A stretch of 64,000 nucleotides of DNA from Eumeta japonica (Eukaryota > Arthropoda > Insecta > Lepidoptera > Psychidae). The notes below the pieces were generated by a model, which worked only from the letters and a program-made list of their open reading frames with translations, ran no database searches and had not been told where the DNA came from. The stretch spans positions 124,001 through 188,000 of the forward strand of contig BGZK01000491.1 in NCBI GenBank assembly GCA_005406025.1, given 5' to 3'. A program made the position numbers and the translations under genes. Below are positions 37,097 to 48,199 of the stretch, one piece after another. Every line of letters starts with the position of its first letter. Position 1 is the first letter of the stretch.

Positions 37097-38083
37097 TCAT
37101 ACGATATTATATCCTTTTTGGTTTTCTGTAGTAATTTTGTTGTAGCTTTGGTGTATAGACGTTTCTAACTTTAAGTAAAATGTCTCTATATCGTCGGTAT
37201 CTTCCCAAAACACATTCTCTAATTTTTTCGTTAGATTGGATAAGTACTGCGCTTGGTTTTGTAAGGTTGATAGGTTAGATATGACTCTTCCAAAGCTTGC
37301 TCTGCATTTCTTATGTTTGATAATTTGTATAGTCGCTTTTACAAGTCGATGGTCGCTGGCAAAATTGTTGTTATTTAAAATTTCTATGTTTTGGAAAAGC
37401 TTAGGGCAGTTACTCATAATATAGTCTATTTGGTTTTTACTCTTCTTGTCTGGTGTGGTCCACGTCCATAGGTTTTCAGTTTTCTTTTTAAATATGGAGT
37501 TGATTATGGTAAGGTTATTTTCGATTGCGTATTGCACTAGTCTATCGCCTCTTTGGTTTCTAGTGCCGTAGCAAAAGGGGCCGATGATAGAGTTTTCTGT
37601 ATTTTTTCTTTGGCCTATTTTGGCATTAAGGTCGCCCATTATTATTTGTTTTCCGTTTGCAAGGCTTCTAGCGCGGTTTATTTGGTCATAGAAGCTATTT
37701 ATTTCCTCGTCTGTTGCGTCTTGGGTGGGAGCGTACACTTGTATAATGGATATTCTCGTGTTTTCAAATTTAAGATTTAAAAGGCAGACTCTCTCGGATA
37801 TTCCTGTATAGTTGTCTATATTCGTTTTGTATTCTTTTTTAATTAATAATCCAACTCCGTGTTGTCCTTTTGTTTTGCCCGTGTAACAAAATATATAATT
37901 TTTATCTTCTATGATATCGTTTCCGCTTCGTCTTACTTCAGAAAGACCTATGATGTCATGCTTGATATTAGTAAGGGAGTGTTTTAATAGTTCCATTTGT
38001 TGAGGTTTAAGTAGAGATCTGACGTTGTAGGTACTTATATATATTTTTTGATTTGTTGGAGGGTTGTAGTCTTTATCTCCCAC
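37097..38083 (-). pseudogene. RTE LINE ORF2 N-terminal part: APE-type endonuclease
   Basis: A 328-codon frame. Conserved positions of the exonuclease III/APE fold are visible: N20 (STYNVRSL), E49 (LSEVRR), Y117 (VYAPT), D151 and N153 (MGDLNAKIG), LWTWTTPD near 205-212, D220 (NQIDYIMS) and S243-D244-H245 (ASDHRLV). All catalytic residues look intact. This domain nicks target DNA to prime reverse transcription. The frame ends at a stop after QKGYNIV, well before the polymerase, so ORF2 is split here. Confidence 0.88.
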
Positions 38084-38128
38084 GGTGACTAGCCGTGTTG
38101 GGAGATTGGGAGGGGGGCATGTTGATTG

Positions 38129-38950
38129 CTACTTATCTTGATCTTGATTGTCGTTTTGTATTAGAGATGAGTTTCTTCCTTGGATGGAGAAAGTAGGAGC
38201 CTTTATTAGATAGTTGTTCATATTGTAAGTTTTATTAATTTTTTTTGGCTGGTTTATACTTTGTTCTCTGTGTTCTGATATTTTCGTTGTAGTTTCCGGC
38301 GATTCTGATAAATTTCTCTTTTTATTTTTATTTTCTTGTGATATTGTATGTTTTTCTTGTTTGTTGTCGTTGTTTATTATAATAAGCTTATCATATTTGA
38401 TGATTGCTTTTCTCCCTTGTTCTCTCTCCCTCTCAGCTTTTACATGTAATTCTTTGCGTTTTATCAGGACGTCCAGGGGGTAATCTTCTTTTATATAATA
38501 TGAAGTTGTTTCTAATTTTTTCTTGTTTTTCTGTATTTTTATTTTTAAACCCATCGTGTGTAAAGTTACCACAATTGGCCTTATTTTTTCCCCTTTTTTT
38601 CCCAGTCTTCTAACGTATTCTATGCAGTTGTCATCACACCGTATTTTCAAATAGTTCCTTATAATATCTAGAATGATTTCTTCCAGGCTATGGTAGCTTT
38701 TTTCGTTTTCTTCAACTCCGAAAAATATTAAATTTTTCCTTCTATTGAATCTCTCTAAATTTTTTATAGAAGTTTTTTGTTTTTCCAAATTTTCTTCCAA
38801 TTGTTCATTTTTTATTTCTATTTGTGTAATTTTGTCATTGACGGTGTTAATTATCGTGTTTTTTATTTCTTCTTTCATGCTTTGCATGTCTACTTTTTGC
38901 TGTCTTACTTCTTCTTGTAGACTAATAAGTATTTTCTTAATGTCTTCCAT
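38129..38950 (-). CDS. RTE LINE ORF1: coiled-coil/RRM-like nucleic-acid-binding protein
   Basis: The 273-residue frame is intact from its ATG. Residues 1-67 are heptad-rich and highly charged (coiled coil, with EEVRQQK, QLEENLEKQ). Residues 68-145 begin FNRRKNLIFFGVEENE, the RRM-like entry typical of L1-style ORF1 proteins. Residues 146-190 hold TTSYYIKEDYP and KRKELHVKA, resembling the C-terminal domain. The last 80 residues are Lys/Asn/Gln-rich. Such proteins form trimers that coat LINE RNA. Many RTE elements lack an ORF1 of this kind. It is the only unbroken long frame in the window, and probably survives by chance in a dead copy. Confidence 0.85.
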   Translation of the reverse strand: MEDIKKILISLQEEVRQQKVDMQSMKEEIKNTIINTVNDKITQIEIKNEQLEENLEKQKTSIKNLERFNRRKNLIFFGVEENEKSYHSLEEIILDIIRNYLKIRCDDNCIEYVRRLGKKGEKIRPIVVTLHTMGLKIKIQKNKKKLETTSYYIKEDYPLDVLIKRKELHVKAEREREQGRKAIIKYDKLIIINNDNKQEKHTISQENKNKKRNLSESPETTTKISEHREQSINQPKKINKTYNMNNYLIKAPTFSIQGRNSSLIQNDNQDQDK

Positions 38951-39551
38951 GTTTTATAGCAATGACTGTAGTAACAACGCCCTCTTTGATTGGTTTGCGG
39001 ATAGTTTTCGATTACTAGTATGATATTTTTTAGCTAGCTGGTTGATGGTTTGGCCGGTAGCTAAGTATCTAGTTCTTTATAAGTCCGCTAGATGACATGA
39101 GTAATTAAGTTCAATCAGTTGCTATAGTGCTTAAAGCAGTGCTCGCTAGATGTCGTTGCTATATAGACCTTTCAATGACAATGATTATGCATATATTTTG
39201 GGGTTATTAAGTGTTATTTTATTCTAAAATTTCACTGAAGTTTGTTCAATAACTTTTATTTTACACCTCTTTATTTATTTTTAAGTATGTACTGTTCAGG
39301 TTTATTCTAAAGTGTCTGTCACAAGCACTAGCAGATCGCAGAACACTTTGCTGTTGTAATGTTTTTTTTTTCACTATTTTTACAAGTCACTGCACTTGAA
39401 GATGTTCGTTTATTGTTTCCACATATTAGTTAACATTTAATTTGTATATATTACGCTTTTCTATAATGAGATTTCACTTTTAACTATTTTTAAAACAATA
39501 TATTTTATGGAGTCGATGTTTACTATGGCACACATCTACCCTCTCAATAGC

Positions 39552-39779
39552 ACGTTATTGCTATGTCAATGCTTCTCAACAAAAAATGGCATTACGTGAT
39601 ATAGACTACATATGGCACTACAACTCTTATCACGTATCTGAATATTTATCGTTGGAAACGGACATATTTTTTTTTACCATAGGAACATAATACATTTTCA
39701 CCCCGATTTGGAAAGACGTCGAGCAAAACTCGGTTGTCTCTGTATACTACTAGGTGCAATAATTATTTTAAAATATATA
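39552..39779 (+). repeat. Direct repeat flanking RTE LINE, right copy (228 bp)
   Basis: Matches 34924-35125, with a central insertion or divergence of about 21 bp near 39590-39645 and a longer T run. It abuts the presumed 5' end of the LINE. The divergence suggests that the duplication is old. Confidence 0.85.
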
Positions 39780-42700
39780 GTACGTCATAAATGAATCGAA
39801 ATAATGTAAAATAACAAAAACGTGCTGACAACCCTAACTATATGAGGGTTTGGATGTCTATGGGACAATATAATAGTCTCGTAACTGAAATAAAGAGGGC
39901 ACGTTACACGCTTTTTACTTCCGTGCGATGAAGCCATAAGGATGTGTGATGATCGCGCATAAGACCCGCGAAGTTTTTTATAAGGCTACGTTCACAACCA
40001 ATGAATAATTGAAATTTAATGCTCAAAAATGCTTTATAGGGAACGATCCTCTAAGTGTTGCTTCCACACGAAAAAAAATACAAAAGCATTTTTACCACAG
40101 CATGAAGGCCGAGTGTCATGAAATGACAAAATAAAGCGAGAAATTAATTCAACAATATCCATGAAAAAAGTCAAAGACTAACTCTAATGCATATACGAAA
40201 TGATGGAACCAACAAAATATTTCAGTCTTTTAAATCAAAGCAGTAAATTACAATATTAATTATCAAATAGGTGAACCCGTGTTAATAATTCGCACTGAAG
40301 ATGTGTATTATATATTTTTTATAACTTCTCATTGATTCCTTTTTTCTTTCAGTTATATTCCATTCAAAAACTCGGAGACTGATCTAGAAAGATTTTTTAA
40401 GGAGATCATATAATGGCGCAAGTACCATAAAAGTTTAATCGAAATACTGATATGCAAATACCATTTTATATATTATTTATTTGCCAGGTAAATGTTTTCA
40501 TATGAATAACGTTTTAAATTAATTATGTTATGAAAATAAACAAAGTTCATTTGTGTTCATAAATTGGTATTTTGTACAAAAAATTATCACAGTTCAATTT
40601 ACTTTCATGCTCTTTACGTTTGCATAAAATCTAGCACTCATTATTTCCAGTACTAAAATGAACTATGCAGTTGTGGTCGTAGGTACCGATCTCGAAGCTG
40701 ACCACTTGCAAATCGACCAATAACTTTGCGACCACATTAAAATCAAAACCATTCGTTTCGTAAATCGGAGATCACGTTGAGCGATCGTTTGCGAATATTC
40801 GCGTCAGTAACATCGATTGTTGTCGAGTCGTCACAGTTGAAAACCCTCAATCTAAAATGAGATTGTGGCAAAGAGTTTACTCTGCATGGGGACCCGACAA
40901 TTACAAAAAATAAATGATCCTTCTCCTTGGCTCTTTTTTTCTTTTTCAAAATAACCTCTGATCTTCCATGAGAGTTCATATTTCATATTGACCAAAAACA
41001 TCGATTTTATTTTCATCCATGTACAATATTTGAAGGATATACAAGATGTTACTTTGCGTTGAAAACCGGAGATTTATGAGCAGAAAAATAACATTCCGGT
41101 GTTTGTTTATAGTCGGCCCAAGTCTTGAGTGAAACCACTTGCACGACAAACGTAGAGCAGACGTTCCGCTTGTAAACAACGAGAAGTTGAACAAACGGCC
41201 TACCGGCCCCTATTAATCATTTGCGTGGCGGGAAAAAATTAACTCAATTGAAAAATAATATCCTGCCTGGCTGCTTGTTTGAAAAATGTTTTACAATAAA
41301 GTACTATTGCCTGCCTTTTTACGCATCGGACACTGAATTGCTCTCTGGTGAATTAATCTGACTAAGTAATTTTTTAGTACGTAATTGCACAAAATTTAAA
41401 AACATCGTATAATTATTAAGAGAACCATCGCTTTAATCAAATTGAATGCTACAAAATTAAATACTTCGATCAAGTAGAGGTACTTACCATTCATATTTAT
41501 ATATATCCAAAGATTTTAATCACGAAAGTAAAACACACATCAGGTCAGTACTGACATGAAACCCTTAAGGGAGCGCTTCTGTGTACGTGTCTGTCAGAAC
41601 CAATTTTCTGTTGCTTTATGACTTTCTTTGTGGTATTCCCTATTGACCCAGGTCAGAGTGTATGAATATAACTGTATTTTATCATAGTGCGAGTGACGAT
41701 ATATATGTATGTAATTTTTTGGATCAACTTCAAATAAGAAAGAGAGTCTCAATTCAAATATTTGCATATTTGTATTTTTTTTTGTTGCCATTTTTGAACC
41801 AATTTTAGAATTTTCATTTTAATTAGTCGTGTACATATTTTTAAAGTAGGGCAGTCGGATCACCAGTTCATGAGTCCGCGTCGGCTGGAGTATCGTAACG
41901 TATGGTTTGAGGTAGTTCCGACGACCATAGAACGTCGGTGTTAGTACGCCGACACAAGCAGAAACCTCTATGCATTATTTTTTGAACTTTCTTGAAATTA
42001 TAGTAGATATTATACTACATATATCAAAAAATAAGTCAAATTTATACATATATAAAAGATGGTACAAAAAATGTCATGCAAAATAATTCCCTTCAATTTT
42101 ATCAAATAATCACCAAAGAAATGGGAAATTTGAACCGGAGATTTAATGTAATACATTAAAAGTCATTCAATTCACGTTTTTTAAAATGGCGGATGACAGT
42201 CTCACTGAAATAATATTGTAAAATCACATAATCAATCAGTCAGGTAATATAAAAGTTTAAGCTTACAAGCTGAACACAATTCTTTCAGTAACGAACGCAC
42301 GAGAAAAGTAACTATATCTACGACAATAAATAAAATTGGTAATTTTTGTATCTGTTGGAAAAAATAAAATATTTGTTACTTGTATTTATACAAAAGTAAT
42401 TGATTTTTTTTTAATTTTCGTCACAATTTTCTGTTTGCTAGTAAATTTTTTTGACCTTAACGAGTTATTATCAAAAAGTTTAATAAAATTATGAAGGTGC
42501 TCGTTAAAATATGAACATAATTTTATGGATCACATCTCACATAGTGTGCTTCATAATTGTATAACTAATTGTAATTAATTAATTAATTACATGACTATTA
42601 AACAATAATAATTTATGTAAAGAAAACCACTACACTAGTGTTATCGCTTTTCTTAACCATTTTAAACTTGCCGCCTTATCCACAGAGCTTCATAGACGTC

Positions 42701-43904
42701 GATGTCAGTGAGTGTCATGTGTCAAATGGCATAACTATTAGGTTATGTGATTTATGTTAAATAGTGTATCGTACAGAGTTGATTTCCAGTTAAAAGAAAT
42801 ATCTAAACCTGAAGTAAAAGCTTTAAATGTAGTTTTTTGTCTTTACAGGTGAGTGAGCCACTTTATTTGATGAATGATACTTGTGAAATACTTTGTACGA
42901 AGTGTTTTGTCATTAAAGGTTTTTGTCTTTACAGAAAAAACGCAATTTCGTTTTTATTTCACTCATCAGAGTGTGATAATTATATTTATATATTTAATAA
43001 TCCAAAATATGCCATCTTCTGGACGTTAATACTCTTAAAAATTTTTCGCAAAGAACACTAAATTCATCTTTAAGTTATCTTCGACTTTATTAAATAAACC
43101 CGCGTATGAATGTTCAAATGGCTACTGTGAGTCATAAGAGGCAATGTATAGTCCATAAAAAACCACGAATGGTTTTGACGCAACATAATACGAAGGGAGT
43201 ACATCGTTCTGTGGACATTTTTCTTTGACTTATTTTTCGACTAGCAAATTTTTAGTTACGTCAAAAACGTTTATCGAACAAATTTTTTATGTTTTAATTT
43301 TAAATCGATCAATCAAAACTTTTATATTTCTCTAATAATGATCAATATTTCTAAAACACATAATTTTCATGTATATTCCACCATTTGGCCAACACACGTC
43401 GATAAAATAGCTTAGCTGACTTGATTCACAAATATCATAATTTTGAATTAAAACTAAATTATATCAAAATAAAATATAGTGCATATTTATCAAACTTAGT
43501 GTAGCTTTTGATGAATAGAAGAATGTATGGAATTGGTTCAGTAATTCCAGAGACTTTACATACAAGTAAATAAACGAGCAAACAACTTTTGCCTCTTTGT
43601 AATATTAGCATTGATTTTATCATTATCTAACATTAAACAACAATAAATAATGTGCTACAAAAATTAATTATATCGACAAAAAATTTTAAGAAACGAGACA
43701 CACATTTTTTGAGGAGTGAACAGCCAACACCTGATCTAATTTCAATGTGAAATCAATGAAAAACCCAAAATTTCATTATTCTCTATCATTTCGTTTGACA
43801 AAAAGATGCCGGCTCGAACGTCATTCGACCTTTTGCATTTTTTTACTCGCCTCAATAAAACTGAAAGGGTCCAAATCAAAGATAAAACTCTTACTTTGAC
43901 ATTT

Positions 43905-43940
43905 ACGTACCTGTGGGGAAAAAACGACGGAAGAAAAGAA
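43905..43940 (-). promoter_or_regulatory. Candidate recursive splice site (ratchet point)
   Basis: On the minus strand a long pyrimidine tract ends TTTTTTCCCCACAG and is joined directly to GTACGTAA. A 3' splice site abutting a 5' splice site is the form used for recursive splicing of long insect introns. It lies on the coding strand of the NDRG-like gene, inside the 34-kb intron, 11 kb after the candidate first exon. Confidence 0.35.
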
Positions 43941-44065
43941 ATCTGAAGTGCGATCTCTTCGACTTTTACCTTCACAAAGGGAACGCGTAACGGAAAAGGA
44001 TATGTGCTTTTTTTTTTCATATCAATATTACAATAACTAGGTATTCTGGTCTGCATTTTTTAAGA

Positions 44066-44285
44066 GGGCAAATAGTGGTCCAGTGATTAACAACGTTGTC
44101 TGTGGACGAGACGGCACCGGGTTGGATTGCAACCATGGAAAAATTGACGAATGAGATTTCAACTTCAATGAAATCCAACCACCAGCTCCGTACTTAGAAG
44201 AAGACATTAAGTCGTCAATCTCGCGTCTCCTCATCGCATTGGTGACAATTGTCGTCAACAGTCACCAATCTGCAATGGAGTATAC
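44066..44285 (+). mobile_element. tRNA-derived SINE
   Basis: A box TGGTCCAGTGA (44077-44087) and B box GGTTGGATTGC (44120-44130; consensus GGTTCGANTCC) are 43-44 bp apart, the tRNA spacing. A body of about 150 bp follows. The two changed B-box bases suggest an old copy. Confidence 0.6.
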
Positions 44286-44479
44286 TTAGGTATGGATTAA
44301 CTACGGCACTGGATAGCTTAAGATTCGAATACATCGAATGAAAATAAAAAGCAATGGAATGGCATGCTCGACAATGAGGTGATTAACACATGACAAGACT
44401 CAACTTGGATATACTAGCAAAGTCCGTTTGTTAAGCTGAGTTAATCACGTGCGAAACCTTAAAACGCATTACAATTAAG

Positions 44480-44715
44480 TATAGGCACGGCGAGGCCGTC
44501 CTTCGCGGCCGGCTGTTTCAGCGGCGGCGTAACAAGATTATATTTATCGAGGCGGATTAATTTGAGTTCCGGCGCGTTGTCGCCGTACCGAATCGAATAC
44601 GTGACCGGCGTGCGGATATGTTTCGTGGGTAATTTGTTGACGGTTATTCACAGCGTCCCCCGGCCGGTCGGCCCGTCCGTCTTCATGAACGAGCTTTCGT
44701 AGGATGCTGAGGGAG
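44480..44715. other. CpG island in intron
   Basis: CpG-dense sequence (TTCGCGGCCGGCTG, GCGGCGGCGTAAC, CCCCCGGCCGGTCGG) including a homeodomain-like GGATTAATTTG string. Frames on both strands do not resemble proteins I know. Candidate enhancer or noncoding exon. Confidence 0.4.
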
Positions 44716-45154
44716 GCCCAAGTTTTGTCGTCTGTCCTTATTACGATGTGCTTGAGAACTTCCCTTTGTCGCTTTCCTCCATCGGCGAGGTTAGTTGTTC
44801 TAATTTGTTTTTCTTGTTCAGTGGCCGAATTACAAAACGACAACACTGATGAGATCACCTCGATCTCTGTTCATCTGTCTGACGGTCACGGACTTTTTTC
44901 CTTCATAAGGTGTTTTCTTTAATACAGTTTGGGACAATTAGCACGTTCGCAACTCATAGTTGATCATTTTTTACTATTTATTGTTTTACTTCAAAGTTTT
45001 GTCTATCATTACATTACACTTCATATACAAAAATAAAAAATACTTTCTTTTTATTAGAAGACCTGTTTAATTTTGTTGTTTTTGTTAATTTTTATTGTAA
45101 TAACACATTTCTTGTGAAAATTTCAACGGGCTATTTATTACAGATCAAAATATA

Positions 45155-45460
45155 ATAATAATAATATAAACTCACGCCTATTTCCCAGAAGAGTAGGCAG
45201 AGACTATAGTTTTCCACATGGAACGATCTTTGCATATCTCTCTTACCTCTCTGACATTCATCAATCTTTTCATGGAATCTCTGGAGAACCATGGCTCGGG
45301 TGCTTTAAATTTGGCCTTTTTTTAATATGCCACCAATATAGTCTACATGGGATTTTCTAGAGCGACCCTTGCCGACCTTTCCTACATGCGCATTTCGCTC
45401 TATAGTTTATTGTTGTCAATCTACTTTAATTCATCCTTTCCAGACGGCCAAAACAAAATA
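45155..45460 (-). mobile_element. LINE 3' end fragment with ORF C-terminus
   Basis: On the minus strand one frame gives GKGRSRKSHVDYIGGILKK; after a shift another gives MKRLMNVREVREICKDRSMW followed by KTIVSAYSSGK and a stop. This is the C-terminal tail of a LINE polymerase family common in Lepidoptera. The 3' side ends in a (TAT/ATT)n tract (45150-45170). Heavily 5'-truncated, with at least one frameshift. Clade not assigned. Confidence 0.7.
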
Positions 45461-46469
45461 TATTACCTTTCAAACGTGGAACGGACAAACGCACGGATGA
45501 CATACGCTTAGTAATAAGATCTTTTTGACACTTTTTGTGTACCAAACCCTAAAACGAGTTCAGCAACTTCATAAGAAATTTCATAATTATTTTATGCCCA
45601 AAGGCTTCTCAGAACTGAGTAATTTTAAGAACTCAACAACTTATAAACAATTAAATTCACATATTTTGTGCCCGAAAATATCGGAACGCTTTGTTGCAGA
45701 CTCCATTTTCTTTTTTCATAATTCTGTTTCGTTGTAGGAAGAAAAAGCACTAATCATAATTTATGGCGATAAGTTACTTACTGCAAAACCGACATGTGAG
45801 GACATGTGCGGCTCTACGTGTTTGTCAATATTTTCAAAAATAGGGTTGAAATACTCCGTTCAAACCAATTTGAATAGAATCAAAGTTATTAGCATAAAGC
45901 AGATAAGGCAATGATATTTGTGAAAGAGTTAGTACGAGTTCATTCTAGATGATTTGATCATGAAAACTAGTCGCAAATAGCACAAATAATCTTCAACACG
46001 GGCCCATGTATTCTTTGCATATGATACGAGATTTCCTAAAGTCTCCGGACACTATAGACTTCTGTCACAGTACAAAATTTATTGATGTATACTAAGAAAT
46101 TACGTATTATATCAAAAAAGTTGGAATTGATTAATTACGACGGCGTTGAAACAACTGAAATTGTATTAGTCTTTAAGTTACATATAAATCAATAATAAAT
46201 AAATGTTTTTTTTTAATGAATTTAAGAATACACCTATGTTAACTAAATCAATTAATTATAATATTAAAAAAATGGTTAATGTTCAATCAAGAGCAATTAT
46301 TATCTCTATAAAAGGTCTTATCCCATTTCTTTCTTTGCTTTATAAAGTCGAGTGTAACATCTCACATGGAACTTTATACTTTTGAGCACTTACTTATTAT
46401 TATTATTTTTCACTTTAAAATAGCTGAGATAAGTAATTAAGTTATATATGTATTAAGTTGTCTTTGTTA

Positions 46470-46507
46470 AATAGGCATATATGACAAATAAATCATATAT
46501 GCCTATT
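46470..46507. repeat. Perfect 15-bp stem hairpin, 8-nt loop
   Basis: AATAGGCATATATGA (46470-46484) pairs exactly with 46493-46507. Isolated. Confidence 0.75.
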
Positions 46508-46649
46508 CATTTCTCCCGAACCTATCCACAGGGTAGATCATGTTTCCTCTATAGGATTTAAATATACTTTTCAATGTGTATTTAACTATTTTCTGGGGCA
46601 TTAAATAATTAAATAAAAATATTTTGAATAGATTATTGATTTTAATAAT

Positions 46650-46725
46650 AAAATGACACGTGTGAGTCGAACTCGTGCACGAAAGATTTCACACCGCCAC
46701 CCAATATACGCCGTGTACCACACAA
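46650..46725 (-). mobile_element. tRNA-like SINE head or tRNA pseudogene
   Basis: On the minus strand TGGTACACGGC (46720-46710) resembles a pol III A box, and AGTTCGACTCA (46673-46663) a B box with 9 of 11 matches, 47 bp apart. No full cloverleaf was recognised, so a functional tRNA is unlikely. Confidence 0.45.
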
Positions 46726-48199
46726 CTCAATTTCAACTTCCCGCTAAGAATATTGAAAATTTTTGTCGATCTCGCGGGGAAATTTCTTCCACTACAGTTC
46801 CAGAAAACTCCAATAAACGTCGACGTTTTTAGATACCTTTGGTGAAAACTTTTCTGACCGTTATGAAACGGACGGCCGCGTATAAATCTTGAAATTTTTT
46901 GAACGAATACACAGATTAATATCTGATTTGCATCCTTCATAATGGTTTACCTGAACTTAAATTTTCTGGAAAAATATTTTTCTTACTACTGTGCTAATCA
47001 ATTTCAAAATATAACAAATATGTGTTTTTTTTTTTGTAACATATACATAATTTAATAGATTGATTTTTTAAATCTAATGATTTTTTGTGTTCAAAACTGC
47101 ATGAAATGAACTAAGCTTCGTGAAAAACTGTAAATTCGCACAAAATATATTGCAGTCGAAAAACTTATAATGCCTTTTTTTCATTTTAATTTCATGGTTG
47201 AACGATTTTTATATTCATTATAAAAACCAATCAGTCATGTATCAATATATATCTTAGTCTTCCTAGATCAAAAAAAAATTTTAAATGCGGTAAGCTCTGT
47301 CTGATTCGTCAAAAGATATCTTTGACTAAAAATTGATAATAAATTTTTAGATCTGAAGAATATTTAAGTTTCTTTTTTCAGTCTCTATGAGCTCCAATAT
47401 ATTAACTATATTTTTGTTTGTAAATACACAACAAATATTTACCAGAGACAATGTGTCTATTTCTGTTCATTTCGCGATTTTTAGCGAGAACTTGACGCAC
47501 GCTTGCCTGATCTTTGTTATTTCTTGGTTAACTTTAGAATTTATATTATAATTATACCAAGGACAACGTTTGTATGCACAGCAAAAACAAAAAAAACGTT
47601 GAAACAATACATTATTTTTACGAGGACTCCTCTCGGTTTATACTTTTAGTATTTTTTATTATTTTTTCAAGTTGTACCCCATAAAGAAAAACGTTTTGTG
47701 AAAATTTTTATTTGCTGCCTATTACGATTGTAAATACAATGGCTCTTTGACGATTTGACAAAATGGATGGACATACGGACTTCACGAGCGTAGATATAGT
47801 CCCGTGAGCATTCTTTAGGTGCGGAACCAAAAGACCATTTTTAGTAAAGTCAATTATTTCTCGGATATATACAGGGATTGATGTCGACTCCCGGCGTGAC
47901 ATTTGAAAATGTTGTCCAGATGTTTTGATTTTACGATTTGTCGAATCTGCAGCCATACTCACTAACTCAATTCTGGATTTAATGATTTTATTTTCTGGAA
48001 TTAGAAATCATCAACTCTCCTTGTACCAGCTCAACACATTCGATGTCATATTCATCGAATTATTCCATTTTTCACTCCGAGCGCATGTACTCCCTATAAT
48101 TGTAGACAACTATTCGTTTTACCGTCTTCACCGGCGCACATAGCTCCAATAACGCATCGATGAGAGTATTTCTAAAGTAATGTGATTTGAGAATTTTCA

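Larger units (their letters stand above)
35126..39551 (-). mobile_element. RTE-clade LINE, near full length but frameshifted
   Basis: A 4.4-kb non-LTR retrotransposon on the minus strand. Order 5' to 3': roughly 600-bp 5' UTR, intact ORF1 (38950-38129), 45-bp gap, ORF2 with APE-type endonuclease (38083-37097), linker, reverse transcriptase and C-terminal tail (to 35247), then a short 3' UTR with AATAAA and an (ATT)n tail. An endonuclease directly followed by an RTE-like reverse transcriptase, the WAGHMIRTT...GRGRP C-terminus and the trinucleotide tail point to the RTE clade. ORF2 is cut by several frameshifts, so the copy is inactive. It sits inside the 34-kb intron, parallel to the host gene. 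Confidence 0.88.

Noticed and set aside
41905..41930. TGAGGTAGT, the let-7 seed region
   Set aside because: The bases after the seed do not match let-7 and no pre-miRNA stem forms around it.
42830..42855. Juxtaposed acceptor/donor on the plus strand (CTTTACAG then GTGAGTGAG)
   Set aside because: Right form for a recursive splice site but on the strand opposite to the only supported gene. It shows that such strings also arise by chance and lowers confidence in the other candidates.
43742..44056. 104-codon minus-strand frame over the candidate ratchet site
   Set aside because: No domain or motif; composition is like that of the surrounding intron.
47708..47962. 84-codon minus-strand open frame with ordinary composition
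   Set aside because: No recognisable motif, upstream sequence is full of stops, and there are no splice sites. It could be a decayed element next to the foldback repeat, but nothing supports a gene.
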